The notes under the pieces are model-generated. The model saw only the letters and a program-made list of their open reading frames with translations. It did no database searches and had not been told where the DNA came from. DNA of 5,134 bases from Acidobacteriota bacterium (lineage in GTDB: Bacteria; Acidobacteriota; UBA4820; DSQY01), in assembly GCA_022759065.1 (NCBI GenBank), contig JAEMPZ010000269.1, positions 1-5,134 of the forward strand. The letters run 5' to 3'. The position numbers and the translations under genes were made by a program. Numbering within the stretch: the stretch's first letter is position 1; each line of letters begins with the position of its first letter. Positions 1-5,134 of the stretch are shown piece by piece.

Positions 1-1
1 G

Positions 2-640
2 CTGGATTTCGTGCTGGGGGACACGGCCGGCATAAGGCGCAAAAGCAAGACTGACAAAGGCGCTGAATTGCTGTCCGTGCTTCTGGCCAAAAGAGCGCTT
101 GGCGACTGCCACGTGGCCTTGCTCGTCGTGGACGCGTCCCAGCCTCCGTCGCACCAGGACGCCCACATCGCCGGGCTTGCCGAGGAGGCTAAGCGCGCCA
201 TAGTGGTCGTGCTTAACAAATGGGATCTCGTTGCCGGAGAGAAGGCCGCCAAGGAAGCGGAAGAGGCGGTGCGCGAGAAGTTCGCCTTCTGCGAGTGGGC
301 GCCCATGGTCAGGGTTTCGGCGAAGAGCGGGCGGGGCGTAGAGAAGTTATTTCCCCAAGTGGTCCAAACGTACGAAAACTACACGAGCGCCTTGCCCACC
401 GCCGTTTTGAACAAAGCGCTGCAAGACATCGTGCGCCGGGTTTCGCCTCCCGCCGTCCAGGGGAAGCTGTTCAAGGTCATGTACGCCACTCAGACCGGCA
501 CCGCGCCGCCGACCCTGACGGTCTTCACCAATTCAATGGCCCCTCCGCCCCTTGCCTACAGCCGCTACCTCAAGAACCAGCTTCGCGCGGCGTTCCCGCT
601 TGAAGGCAGCCCGCTCATCGTAAAGTACCGCAAGGACTGA
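2..640 (+). CDS. der: GTPase Der (EngA), C-terminal part, 5' truncated by the window edge
   Basis: Der is a tandem two-G-domain GTPase that acts in the cytoplasm in 50S ribosomal subunit maturation. Only the end of the second G domain and the C-terminal KH-like domain are here. The G3 motif DTAGIRRK begins at base 20. The G4 motif NKWD, which sets guanine specificity, is at 215-226, and the G5-like VSAKSG is at about 314-331. The C-terminal part reads as the Der KH-like domain, with PPAVQGKLFKVMYATQ and later YSRYLKNQLRAAF, and ends in IVKYRKD. The frame is open to the left edge, so the GTG at base 11 is an internal Val codon and not a start. The first G domain and the P-loop of the second are outside the window. 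The stretch after G3 (SKTDKGAELLSVLLAKRAL) differs somewhat from the usual Der sequence, but all visible motifs are intact. The gene converges on the cytochrome gene. The family call is firm. Confidence 0.95.
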   Translation: MDFVLGDTAGIRRKSKTDKGAELLSVLLAKRALGDCHVALLVVDASQPPSHQDAHIAGLAEEAKRAIVVVLNKWDLVAGEKAAKEAEEAVREKFAFCEWAPMVRVSAKSGRGVEKLFPQVVQTYENYTSALPTAVLNKALQDIVRRVSPPAVQGKLFKVMYATQTGTAPPTLTVFTNSMAPPPLAYSRYLKNQLRAAFPLEGSPLIVKYRKD

Positions 641-701
641 CCGCGGAACCGAAATGCCCGAGACCAAGACACAAAGGAGACATAGGGAATACGAGAAGCA
701 G

Positions 702-728
702 GGGGGACCGGAAAGATTCCGGTCCCCC
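702..728. terminator. Bidirectional hairpin between convergent genes
   Basis: A perfect 12-bp stem (GGGGGACCGGAA pairing with TTCCGGTCCCCC) closes a 3-base AGA loop. It lies 61 bases after the der stop and 19 bases before the cytochrome stop, between two converging genes. Neither side has a strong run of T after the stem: the plus strand continues AAACTATCTT and the minus strand continues CTGCTTCTCG. It may therefore be a non-canonical intrinsic terminator, or a 3' end stabiliser or exonuclease block for one or both transcripts. The hairpin is plain in the sequence; its role is inferred from its position. Confidence 0.7.
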
Positions 729-747
729 AAACTATCTTGGCGGCTGG

Positions 748-3333
748 TTATTGCGTGGCGCAGGTTGTGGCCTGTTTGGAAGTAAAGCCGCAGACACCGC
801 TGGCGTTGGAGCCTCCGCGCTCCTGGCCGGATGAAGTCAGTCCCCAGGAGCCCTCGTGCGTCGCGTTGTCATCTCCGACGATGAGAAACCAGACAAAACG
901 GCTCGAATCGGATGAAGGGTTCGGCGCGCCGGAAATAGAAGCGGAACCTGACGTGCCCAGGCCGCACTGGCCGCTGTTGACGTTCCACGATGAGAGGCCG
1001 CTGCCAAAGCCGTAGATCACGTGGTAGCCTGGGGATGAGCAGTTGGTGGCGTCCCAAGTCGCCGCCAAGGTCGTGCCGTGGTCGGGCGATGTGATGCGGA
1101 AAGGCGTGACGCCTGAGGGAACCGTTTTTGGCCCGGTAGCCGTGCCGCTTACGGTGATCGTACCTTGGCGGGTTGCAGTCACGGCGCCCGATGATGCGGC
1201 AAGGGTCCAGGTGTAAGTTCCGGCGGCCGCGTATGCGTGGGTGGGAGTCGCGGCGAAGGCGTGCGCGGAGCCGTCGCCGAAGTTCCATTCAAAGTTCGGC
1301 GAGAGGGCGCAGTTGGCCGGAGCGGCCACAGCGGTGAACGCGGCGGGCGCGCCTGCTTGGGCTGTAGTGGGAGCGCTGGTTGTGACGGTTAGCGAGCAGC
1401 CAGGAGCGCCGACGTTCACCGTCACTGTCGCCAGCGCGGAGTTCGTCGAGCCATCCCACGCCGCGACCGTGAAGGTGTCCGAGCCCATAAATCCCAGATC
1501 AGGATAATAGGTTGCCGTCGTGTTTGAGATGCCGGCGCGGCCGTTGGCAGGCTGGTTGACAACTCTGAGCGCAAGGGTATCGCCGTCCTGGTCCGTGGCG
1601 GTCAGTGGAATAGTTACCGGCGTCCCGCCAGCCGTAGAGGCGGAGGCGTTCGAGACTGCGGGGGCATGGTTAGAGTTTGAAGAGTCGCTCGACGGCCCGT
1701 TATGGCAGGTGTAGCAGCCGATCTGAAAACCTCTCCAGAATGTCTTCGTGCCGTACTTGGTGGAGAGAGTTCTTGGCCCCAAGGCCCGCGAAAGAACGGT
1801 TCCCCGGTAATCAGCGCCGTGACAGGCCCGGCAAGCTGATGCGCCGCCCTCTGCGGCGTCTGGGTGGCTGGAAACCCAAGCCTGGCCTACAGGGTGCATT
1901 CCGTGGGGGCCTCCTGTCACCGTGCTGGGAGTCGTCGTGTGGCATGAAGAGCAGTCCGAAAGCATCCCGGAGTGGCCCTGTATTTGATTGCTCTGCACGT
2001 TGTCGTTTGGGTGGCTGCTCGGAAACTCGGCGTGAGTGGAGCCGTGACAGGCCTCGCATTGAAGGCCACCGTGGCCGCTTGAAAACCTATAAAGGTTCAA
2101 GCCGGTTGAAGGCGTGTCTGGGTTCGTCGCGTACGTGGCATCGGCCGGCTGGCGCAACTGCCCAGATGAAGTGAATGCTGACGTGTAAATGATGGAGCCT
2201 GAGTTAACAGTGGCCGTGCCGGTGTGACAGTTCTGGCACGACGGCTCTTCAAGCCAGCCTGAGCGCCCGGCGGTGCCGACAACCGACATGACGCCATGGC
2301 ATCCCTGGCATTGCATTGCCATGGAGCCGTCGGCCGCTATGGAATCGCCCATGGCGCCGCGAAGGCATTTTGTCACGGCGCCGGGATGGCAGCGGTAGCA
2401 GGCCGATCTGTTGGAGCTGGCTCCAAGCGTGTCGCCGGTCACTGGGTCCTGTACGGCCGCATGGAAGGTGTGCATCGCCTGGGTCATGGGCTCAATGCCC
2501 GGGATCCCCGATCCTGCAAGGGCGTTGGTCGCGTGGCATCGCTGGCAGAGGATCGGGCGCCCGCCCGTAACCGTTGCCAAAAGACCTTGCGAACTGAATC
2601 CGGCCGTGGCAAGGGCGGCCTGATAAGTGGGATCGCCGGCCTGCTTAGCGTCGTGGAGCTTGAGCACGTTGTACTTGACGTCTCGCGCCTGGTTGGCGTT
2701 GTAAACCCAGCCGCCCGGTGGTTGTGCCGCGGGCAGGGAGCCCGACTGGTGACAGGTGCGGCAGTCCATTTCGTCCGAGACGGGAAGGACGACGTCAGTC
2801 TGTGCAAGTATCGTCCCCTGGCTGTCTTTCGCGATCACCCGGACCATTGGGTATGGGTTCTTATGCCCCTGGTCGTCGTATGGGGTGATTGGAATCCCCT
2901 CCGCGTGAAACCAGCTTCTGGCCGGGTCCCAATTCATGGCCTGCGCCACGTTTTGGGCGCCGGGCATGGCATTCCCGGCGAGCCCCACGTCGGGCGCCGG
3001 GGTCGCGCCGAAGAGCACGCCGACGTAGGTCCAAAAATTGGTTTTTCCGATGGAAGTCTTGTTCGTGGAGCCCGCCGGGTCGGCGACCGATTGATAAGTG
3101 ACGGTAATGCCCGTCGGATTGGTGACGAGATTCCCGGCGCGATCTTTGAGCTGGGCGTGAAGGTTGTTGTAGGGAGGCAGAATGGTTGAAACGCTGAAGT
3201 CGCTGCCGTCCGTGCAGTGCATCCCGAGGTCGTTCCATGCAACGAGGACGTAAGGCGAGGTAATCTGGGCTTGAACAAGAAGAGCGGTCAGAACGGAAAA
3301 CGCGGCGAGCAAGGCTCGCGGAGATCTCTTCAT
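748..3333 (-). CDS. Secreted nine-haem c-type cytochrome with Ig/cadherin-like and PKD domains
   Basis: This is a large exported electron-transfer protein of 861 residues. The ATG at 3333 is chosen because AAGGAG sits six bases upstream and the next residues form a signal peptide (MKRSPRALLAAF..., likely cut after VQA, residue 22). A GTG ten codons upstream (3363) lacks these supports. Residues about 24-180 form a haem-free domain with WNDLGMHC at 33-40. Nine CXXCH haem c sites start at residues 191, 263, 312, 342, 366, 426, 461, 501 and 540, with many extra His residues as possible distal ligands. Residues about 555-642 resemble a cadherin/Big-type Ig domain (DQDGDTL, then a YYPDLGFMGSDTFTV strand pair). 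Residues about 646-730 are a PKD domain (WNFGDGS at 683; HAYAAAGTYTW). Residues about 737-861 form a C-terminal domain with Cys 765, 790, 848 and 858. The adhesive modules suggest the cell surface or outer periplasm. Extracellular electron transfer is plausible; the substrate is unknown. No catalytic motif of a known multihaem reductase was recognised. Confidence 0.9.
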   Translation of the reverse strand: MKRSPRALLAAFSVLTALLVQAQITSPYVLVAWNDLGMHCTDGSDFSVSTILPPYNNLHAQLKDRAGNLVTNPTGITVTYQSVADPAGSTNKTSIGKTNFWTYVGVLFGATPAPDVGLAGNAMPGAQNVAQAMNWDPARSWFHAEGIPITPYDDQGHKNPYPMVRVIAKDSQGTILAQTDVVLPVSDEMDCRTCHQSGSLPAAQPPGGWVYNANQARDVKYNVLKLHDAKQAGDPTYQAALATAGFSSQGLLATVTGGRPILCQRCHATNALAGSGIPGIEPMTQAMHTFHAAVQDPVTGDTLGASSNRSACYRCHPGAVTKCLRGAMGDSIAADGSMAMQCQGCHGVMSVVGTAGRSGWLEEPSCQNCHTGTATVNSGSIIYTSAFTSSGQLRQPADATYATNPDTPSTGLNLYRFSSGHGGLQCEACHGSTHAEFPSSHPNDNVQSNQIQGHSGMLSDCSSCHTTTPSTVTGGPHGMHPVGQAWVSSHPDAAEGGASACRACHGADYRGTVLSRALGPRTLSTKYGTKTFWRGFQIGCYTCHNGPSSDSSNSNHAPAVSNASASTAGGTPVTIPLTATDQDGDTLALRVVNQPANGRAGISNTTATYYPDLGFMGSDTFTVAAWDGSTNSALATVTVNVGAPGCSLTVTTSAPTTAQAGAPAAFTAVAAPANCALSPNFEWNFGDGSAHAFAATPTHAYAAAGTYTWTLAASSGAVTATRQGTITVSGTATGPKTVPSGVTPFRITSPDHGTTLAATWDATNCSSPGYHVIYGFGSGLSSWNVNSGQCGLGTSGSASISGAPNPSSDSSRFVWFLIVGDDNATHEGSWGLTSSGQERGGSNASGVCGFTSKQATTCATQ

Positions 3334-3339
3334 GGTGGG

Positions 3340-3345
3340 CTCCTT
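3340..3345 (-). promoter_or_regulatory. Ribosome binding site fixing the cytochrome start
   Basis: On the minus strand AAGGAG is followed by six bases (CCCACC) and then the ATG at 3333. This is ideal Shine-Dalgarno spacing. It selects the ATG directly before the signal peptide over the in-frame GTG at 3363, which lies upstream of this site. Confidence 0.85.
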
Positions 3346-3363
3346 AGCAAAAGAAGCAAACAC

Positions 3364-3418
3364 CCCGATTCAGTTTAGGTTCAGGGCGGGTCCGCCTCGA
3401 AGAGAAAATGCGGTTACC
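3364..3418 (-). repeat. Leader motif series, copy 1 (proximal to the cytochrome)
   Basis: Read towards the cytochrome, this copy holds, in order, GGTAACCG (3418-3411), GCATTTT (3411-3405), GGACCCGCCC (3393-3384), AACCT (3381-3377) and TGAATCGGG (3372-3364). The same five words occur in the same order in copy 2. The last word ends 31 bases before the start codon, so the series probably lies in the 5' untranslated leader or core promoter. The words are read directly; common descent and function are inferred, and the bases between them are not conserved. Confidence 0.45.
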
Positions 3419-3434
3419 AGTCCCCTGAGTGGAT

Positions 3435-3505
3435 CCCGATTCAAGGCGAACCAGGTTTCTCCGACTCCGGGGCGGGTCCTTTAAAATGCCTCCTTTCCGG
3501 TTACC
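3435..3505 (-). repeat. Leader motif series, copy 2 (distal to the cytochrome)
   Basis: This copy holds GGTAACCG (3505-3498), GCATTTT (3490-3484), GGACCCGCCC (3479-3470), AACCT (3457-3453) and TGAATCGGG (3443-3435). The offset from copy 1 ranges from 71 to 87 bases, so spacer lengths have changed. GGTAACCG here is part of the palindrome CCGGTTACCGG (3497-3507). A 16-base stretch with imperfect hairpin potential (3417-3432) lies at the junction with copy 1. It could be a duplicated operator or a tandem structured leader; it matches no riboswitch class I know. Confidence 0.45.
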
Positions 3506-3524
3506 GGGCCCCCGGCGTTCCAGG

Positions 3525-3554
3525 TGTATAGATGCAATCCATGGCATATAGTAA
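3525..3554 (-). promoter_or_regulatory. Weak candidate promoter for the cytochrome gene
   Basis: On the minus strand TTACTA (3554-3549) and TATACA (3530-3525) are 18 bases apart. The -10 box is a fair match to TATAAT, but the -35 box matches TTGACA at only three of six positions. A start just downstream would put both copies of the repeated leader series inside the transcript. In GC-rich DNA such matches arise by chance, so this is only a candidate. Confidence 0.2.
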
Positions 3555-3659
3555 CATGTCCTCCCCTGGAGCGGACCGGGGCCTTTGCAGGCGAGCCGCA
3601 TGAGCCGGAAAGTTTTAGCGCTTAGACTTTTGTCGCCAGTTGCAAGGCGTTGGGTGAAA

Positions 3660-3689
3660 TTATCATGGCTCGGGCCTGGTTTCTATAGC
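3660..3689 (+). promoter_or_regulatory. Weak candidate promoter for the anti-sigma cluster
   Basis: TTATCA (3660-3665) and TATAGC (3684-3689) are 18 bases apart, each matching four of six housekeeping sigma-70 consensus bases. The pair lies about 50 bases before the ATG at 3737, within the AT-richer part of the gap. An ECF-type promoter would be expected if the cluster is autoregulated, and I could not find one with correct spacing. Confidence 0.22.
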
Positions 3690-3736
3690 CGGGGGTTTTA
3701 GCCGTCTTGGCCGTTTAACTCATCTGGAGGGAAAGA

Positions 3737-4201
3737 ATGCGTTGCGGCGAGGCTCAAAAAATGGCGGGAAGGTACGTTGACGGGGAACTTTCCCCCGGCA
3801 TGGGGGAGAAGCTTCGCGCCCACGCAGCCGGATGCCCGTCGTGCGCCGCCGAACTGAAGAGATTAAAGGAGCTTGGCGAGGCGCTGGCGCTGCTACCTGA
3901 AGAATTGCCTCCCGAAGGCCTTGCCCAGGCCATAATCGCCGCGTCGCGGTTCATTCCCGTTGGCCGGAATCGAGTGGCGCCAATGCAGATGTTTGGCCGA
4001 ATTGCCGCGGCTCTTTTGATCGCCGCGTCGGGCCTATACCTCGGCGCCCGCTTTCAAACCTCCTATGCCTCCGCCGCCGCGCAGCCCGTTCAGGCCTCGC
4101 GGGCTGAAGCCACTTTGCCCGAAACCGGCGAGTTTGAACTCATCCCGCCCGATTCCCCAGGCGCGCTGTGCCTGGCTCTTCTCGAAAGCGGAACCAGATG
4201 A
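3737..4201 (+). CDS. Zinc-finger (ZAS/zf-HC2) transmembrane anti-sigma factor
   Basis: This 154-residue protein has the layout of membrane anti-sigma factors that hold an ECF sigma factor inactive at the inner membrane. The cytoplasmic N-terminus (MRCGEAQKMAGRYVDGELSP) matches the usual zf-HC2 opening. The zinc-binding HxxxCxxC follows at His29, Cys33 and Cys36, with Cys3 as a possible fourth ligand. A helical linker leads to one membrane segment at about 86-103 (IAAALLIAASGLYLG). A short periplasmic tail of about 50 residues ends in FELIPPDSPGALCLALLE, a form I recall from anti-sigma proteins encoded beside metal-resistance-family proteins. The start is set by GGAGG six bases upstream. The stop overlaps the next start as ATGA, implying translational coupling. 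The usual ECF sigma gene is not immediately upstream, so the partner is unidentified. It could instead be a zf-HC2 protein that has lost its sigma partner. Confidence 0.8.
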   Translation: MRCGEAQKMAGRYVDGELSPGMGEKLRAHAAGCPSCAAELKRLKELGEALALLPEELPPEGLAQAIIAASRFIPVGRNRVAPMQMFGRIAAALLIAASGLYLGARFQTSYASAAAQPVQASRAEATLPETGEFELIPPDSPGALCLALLESGTR

Positions 4202-4740
4202 CGGCTTTCGGCGAAAGAAAAGCATGGGTATTTTGGGCGCTGGGCTTGTCGCTCGCCTTCAACCTGGCCTTTTTAGCGGCGTTCGGCTACACCGAATACC
4301 GCGCCCGTTGTTCCTGCCGCATGGCTTCTGGAGAAGCGGCTGGTGGCGGCGAACAGTTGTCCGTTGACCAGCAGCGCGCTTTGCGGGAAAGCCGCGAGAA
4401 GCTTGACGCGAGCCTCGCGCCGCTCAGGGTGCAGATGGCCGGCCACTGCCGGAAGCTTTCGGAAATCCTGGCTACGCCGGAGCCGTCAATGGTTGCCATC
4501 CAGGCCGAAACTGCGGCGATGGCTGACATCCAGCGCCAAGTCCAGGACCTCATCTTGGAAAACTTCCTGAAGGACCGCGCCTCGCTGCCCAAGGAAAAGC
4601 GGGGGTATTTTGACGGGCTGTTAAAAGAGCGGCTCTGCGGCGCAAACGGATGTGCAATGGCAGCCTCCGGCAAGGCCTGCGATGGCGCTGGAGAAAATAT
4701 GTCACGTGAAACCGGGCCCCAGGGCTCGAAAACCAAATAG
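4198..4740 (+). CDS. Membrane-anchored helical metal sensor/resistance protein, CnrX/ZraP-like
   Basis: This 180-residue protein has a short cytoplasmic N-terminus and one membrane segment (about 10-31, ending FLAAFGY). A long, Gln/Glu/Leu-rich helical periplasmic domain follows. Its order is that of the Metal_resist (CnrX/ZraP/CpxP-like) proteins: an LSVDQQRALRESREKL helix at 54-69, an arginine-bearing second helix, an ATPEP turn near 92, a long third helix and a final helix preceded by LPKEKRGYFDGLL. In CnrX such domains bind Ni/Co and signal to a membrane anti-sigma factor. The canonical His/Met ligands of CnrX are not obvious here. Instead there are Cys38, Cys40, His83-Cys84 and a Cys-bearing tail (147, 152, 161). 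The ATG at 4198 is chosen for its ATGA overlap with the anti-sigma stop; an upstream GTG at 4168 lacks an SD site. Family assignment comes from architecture and is moderate; the metal is unknown. Confidence 0.65.
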   Translation: MTAFGERKAWVFWALGLSLAFNLAFLAAFGYTEYRARCSCRMASGEAAGGGEQLSVDQQRALRESREKLDASLAPLRVQMAGHCRKLSEILATPEPSMVAIQAETAAMADIQRQVQDLILENFLKDRASLPKEKRGYFDGLLKERLCGANGCAMAASGKACDGAGENMSRETGPQGSKTK

Positions 4741-4764
4741 GTCCGAACCAATAGGAGGATTGAG

Positions 4765-5134
4765 ATGAAGAAAGTTTCATTGTTAGTTGTTGCCATCTTG
4801 ATGTCCCTCGCGGCGATAGCCACGGCAGCCACGTGCCCGAAAATGGGCTGCGTCTGCATGATGGAAGGCGTGAAGCGCGAAGTTGCCAACACGGCCAACG
4901 GCGTCACCATCACGTTGACTGCCGAGAAGGCCGAAACCGTCAAGGCCCTTCAGGAGAGGCTCGCGAAGTGTCCCGTCGGCGAGATGAAGGGCAAGGGCTG
5001 CTGCGCCGCCATGGAAGGCGTGAAACGCGAAGTGAAGAACACCGAGAACGGCGCTATTGTTACGCTCACCGCCGACAAGCCGGAGACGGTGAAAGCCCTT
5101 CAAGAGAAGGTAGCGGCCTGTGGCAAGCCGATGA
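4765..5134 (+). CDS. Secreted Cys/Met-rich tandem-repeat protein, 3' truncated by the window edge
   Basis: The ATG at 4765 follows AGGAGG with six bases between, 24 bases after the preceding stop, so it is probably co-transcribed. The frame stays open for 123 codons to the window end. Residues 1-22 form a signal peptide (MKKVSLLVVAILMSLAAIATA, likely cut near ATA/ATAA). The mature protein opens with CPKMGCVCMM. Two 50-residue repeats follow: residues 33-69 and 83-119 agree at 27 of 37 positions. The shared core is MEGVKREV, then NT-NG, TLTA and ETVKALQE, ending in Cys. Each unit reads as two short strands followed by a helix, preceded by a Cys-rich linker (GCVC, then GCC). The clustered Cys and Met and the neighbouring sensor suggest metal binding in the periplasm, which is inference. 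I do not recognise a named family. More repeats may follow beyond the edge. Confidence 0.85.
   Translation, partial: MKKVSLLVVAILMSLAAIATAATCPKMGCVCMMEGVKREVANTANGVTITLTAEKAETVKALQERLAKCPVGEMKGKGCCAAMEGVKREVKNTENGAIVTLTADKPETVKALQEKVAACGKPM
4861..5121 (+). repeat. In-gene tandem duplication with a 150-base period
   Basis: Bases 4861-4971 and 5011-5121 are two copies exactly 150 bases apart, in frame, encoding the two protein repeats. The first 23 bases differ at only one position. Over the first 110 aligned bases I count 79 identical, with many of the differences silent. The preserved protein alongside diverged DNA points to an older duplication kept by selection rather than a recent slippage event. 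Confidence 0.85.

Larger units (their letters stand above)
3346..3724. other. Divergent intergenic region, about 380 bases without a credible gene
   Basis: This region separates the minus-strand cytochrome from the plus-strand anti-sigma cluster and must hold the promoters of both. The half nearer the cytochrome (3364-3505) contains two diverged copies of a motif series, listed separately. The palindrome CCGGTTACCGG lies at 3497-3507, and GGCGGGTCCGCC, which can fold as a short hairpin, at 3385-3396. The other half (3600-3724) is more AT-rich, as expected for a promoter. No tRNA, known riboswitch signature or ECF sigma factor gene is visible. Open frames here (minus 3344-3601, plus 3600-3701) lack a Shine-Dalgarno site and recognisable protein content. 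Confidence 0.6.

Noticed and set aside
11..13. GTG as the start of the first gene
   Set aside because: It lies within the second G domain just before the DTAG motif. The frame is open to the window edge, so the gene begins upstream.
2296..3189. A 297-codon plus-strand open frame opposite the cytochrome
   Set aside because: It lies wholly antisense to the nine-CXXCH gene, which has a signal peptide and good RBS. Its composition (Gly, Arg, Val, His-rich without domains) is what a shadow frame in GC-rich DNA gives.
3346..3600. A c-di-GMP/cGAMP (GEMM) riboswitch before the cytochrome
   Set aside because: Fragments such as GCAAAGG and GGTAACCG recall the class, but the conserved core (CACAGGGCAAACC, then CGCAAAGCC) and their order are absent.
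3344..3601. An 85-codon minus-strand frame upstream of the cytochrome
   Set aside because: Its ATG has no Shine-Dalgarno site, it overlaps the cytochrome RBS, and the Arg/Pro/Gly-rich product looks like translated leader DNA.
3607..3635. An ECF-type promoter, GGAAAG followed by TGTCG
   Set aside because: The gap between GGAAA and GTC is about 20 bases, roughly two longer than typical ECF promoters, and the -35 lacks the usual GGAAC.
3666..3681. A sigma-54 promoter, TGGCTCG then TGGTT
   Set aside because: The invariant -12 GC is GT here, so the GG-N10-GC rule fails.
3600..3701. A 33-codon plus-strand frame in the intergenic region
   Set aside because: Only a weak purine-rich stretch precedes it, and the short basic product has no recognisable content. 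A leader peptide cannot be excluded.
4168..4200. An earlier GTG start for the sensor gene
   Set aside because: It has no RBS, adds charged residues inside the previous gene, and the ATG at 4198 gives the classic ATGA coupling overlap.
4287..4943. A 218-codon minus-strand open frame
   Set aside because: It overlaps two well-supported plus-strand genes and their RBS-bearing junction, and the translation has no recognisable domain.

Overview
The window is about 60% GC, densely coded bacterial DNA with standard Shine-Dalgarno sites. It holds five protein genes and no RNA gene, CRISPR array or mobile element that I can see. A secreted nine-haem cytochrome c, a ZAS-type anti-sigma factor and a small metal-binding-style operon suggest a Gram-negative, probably anaerobic, electron-transferring bacterium. 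The cytochrome's C-terminal module resembles, from memory, secreted proteins of Acidobacteriota and related deep-branching phyla. Deltaproteobacterial lineages are the main alternative. The taxonomy is inference only.

Layout. (1) Bases 2-640, plus strand: the C-terminal part of the ribosome-assembly GTPase Der/EngA, cut by the left edge. (2) Bases 641-747: a convergent gap with a perfect 12-bp stem hairpin, probably a shared terminator. (3) Bases 748-3333, minus strand: an 861-residue secreted multihaem cytochrome. It has a haem-free N-terminal domain, nine CXXCH sites, a cadherin/Ig-like domain, a PKD domain and a Cys-bearing C-terminal domain. (4) Bases 3334-3736: a divergent intergenic region of about 400 bases. 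It carries two diverged copies of an ordered set of short motifs just upstream of the cytochrome. (5) Bases 3737-5134, plus strand: a compact three-gene cluster. It encodes a zinc-finger anti-sigma factor (3737-4201), a membrane-anchored helical CnrX/ZraP-like metal-sensor or resistance protein coupled to it by an ATGA overlap (4198-4740), and a secreted Cys/Met-rich protein made of a tandem 50-residue repeat, cut by the right edge (4765 onward).

The plus-strand cluster looks like an envelope metal- or thiol-stress module. The membrane anti-sigma factor and periplasmic sensor would control an ECF sigma factor, and the repeat protein would be a secreted effector or metal buffer. No sigma factor gene lies upstream in the usual place, so the partner is either downstream of the window or elsewhere. 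The cytochrome faces away from the cluster and probably has its own promoter. A functional link between the two is possible but not shown.
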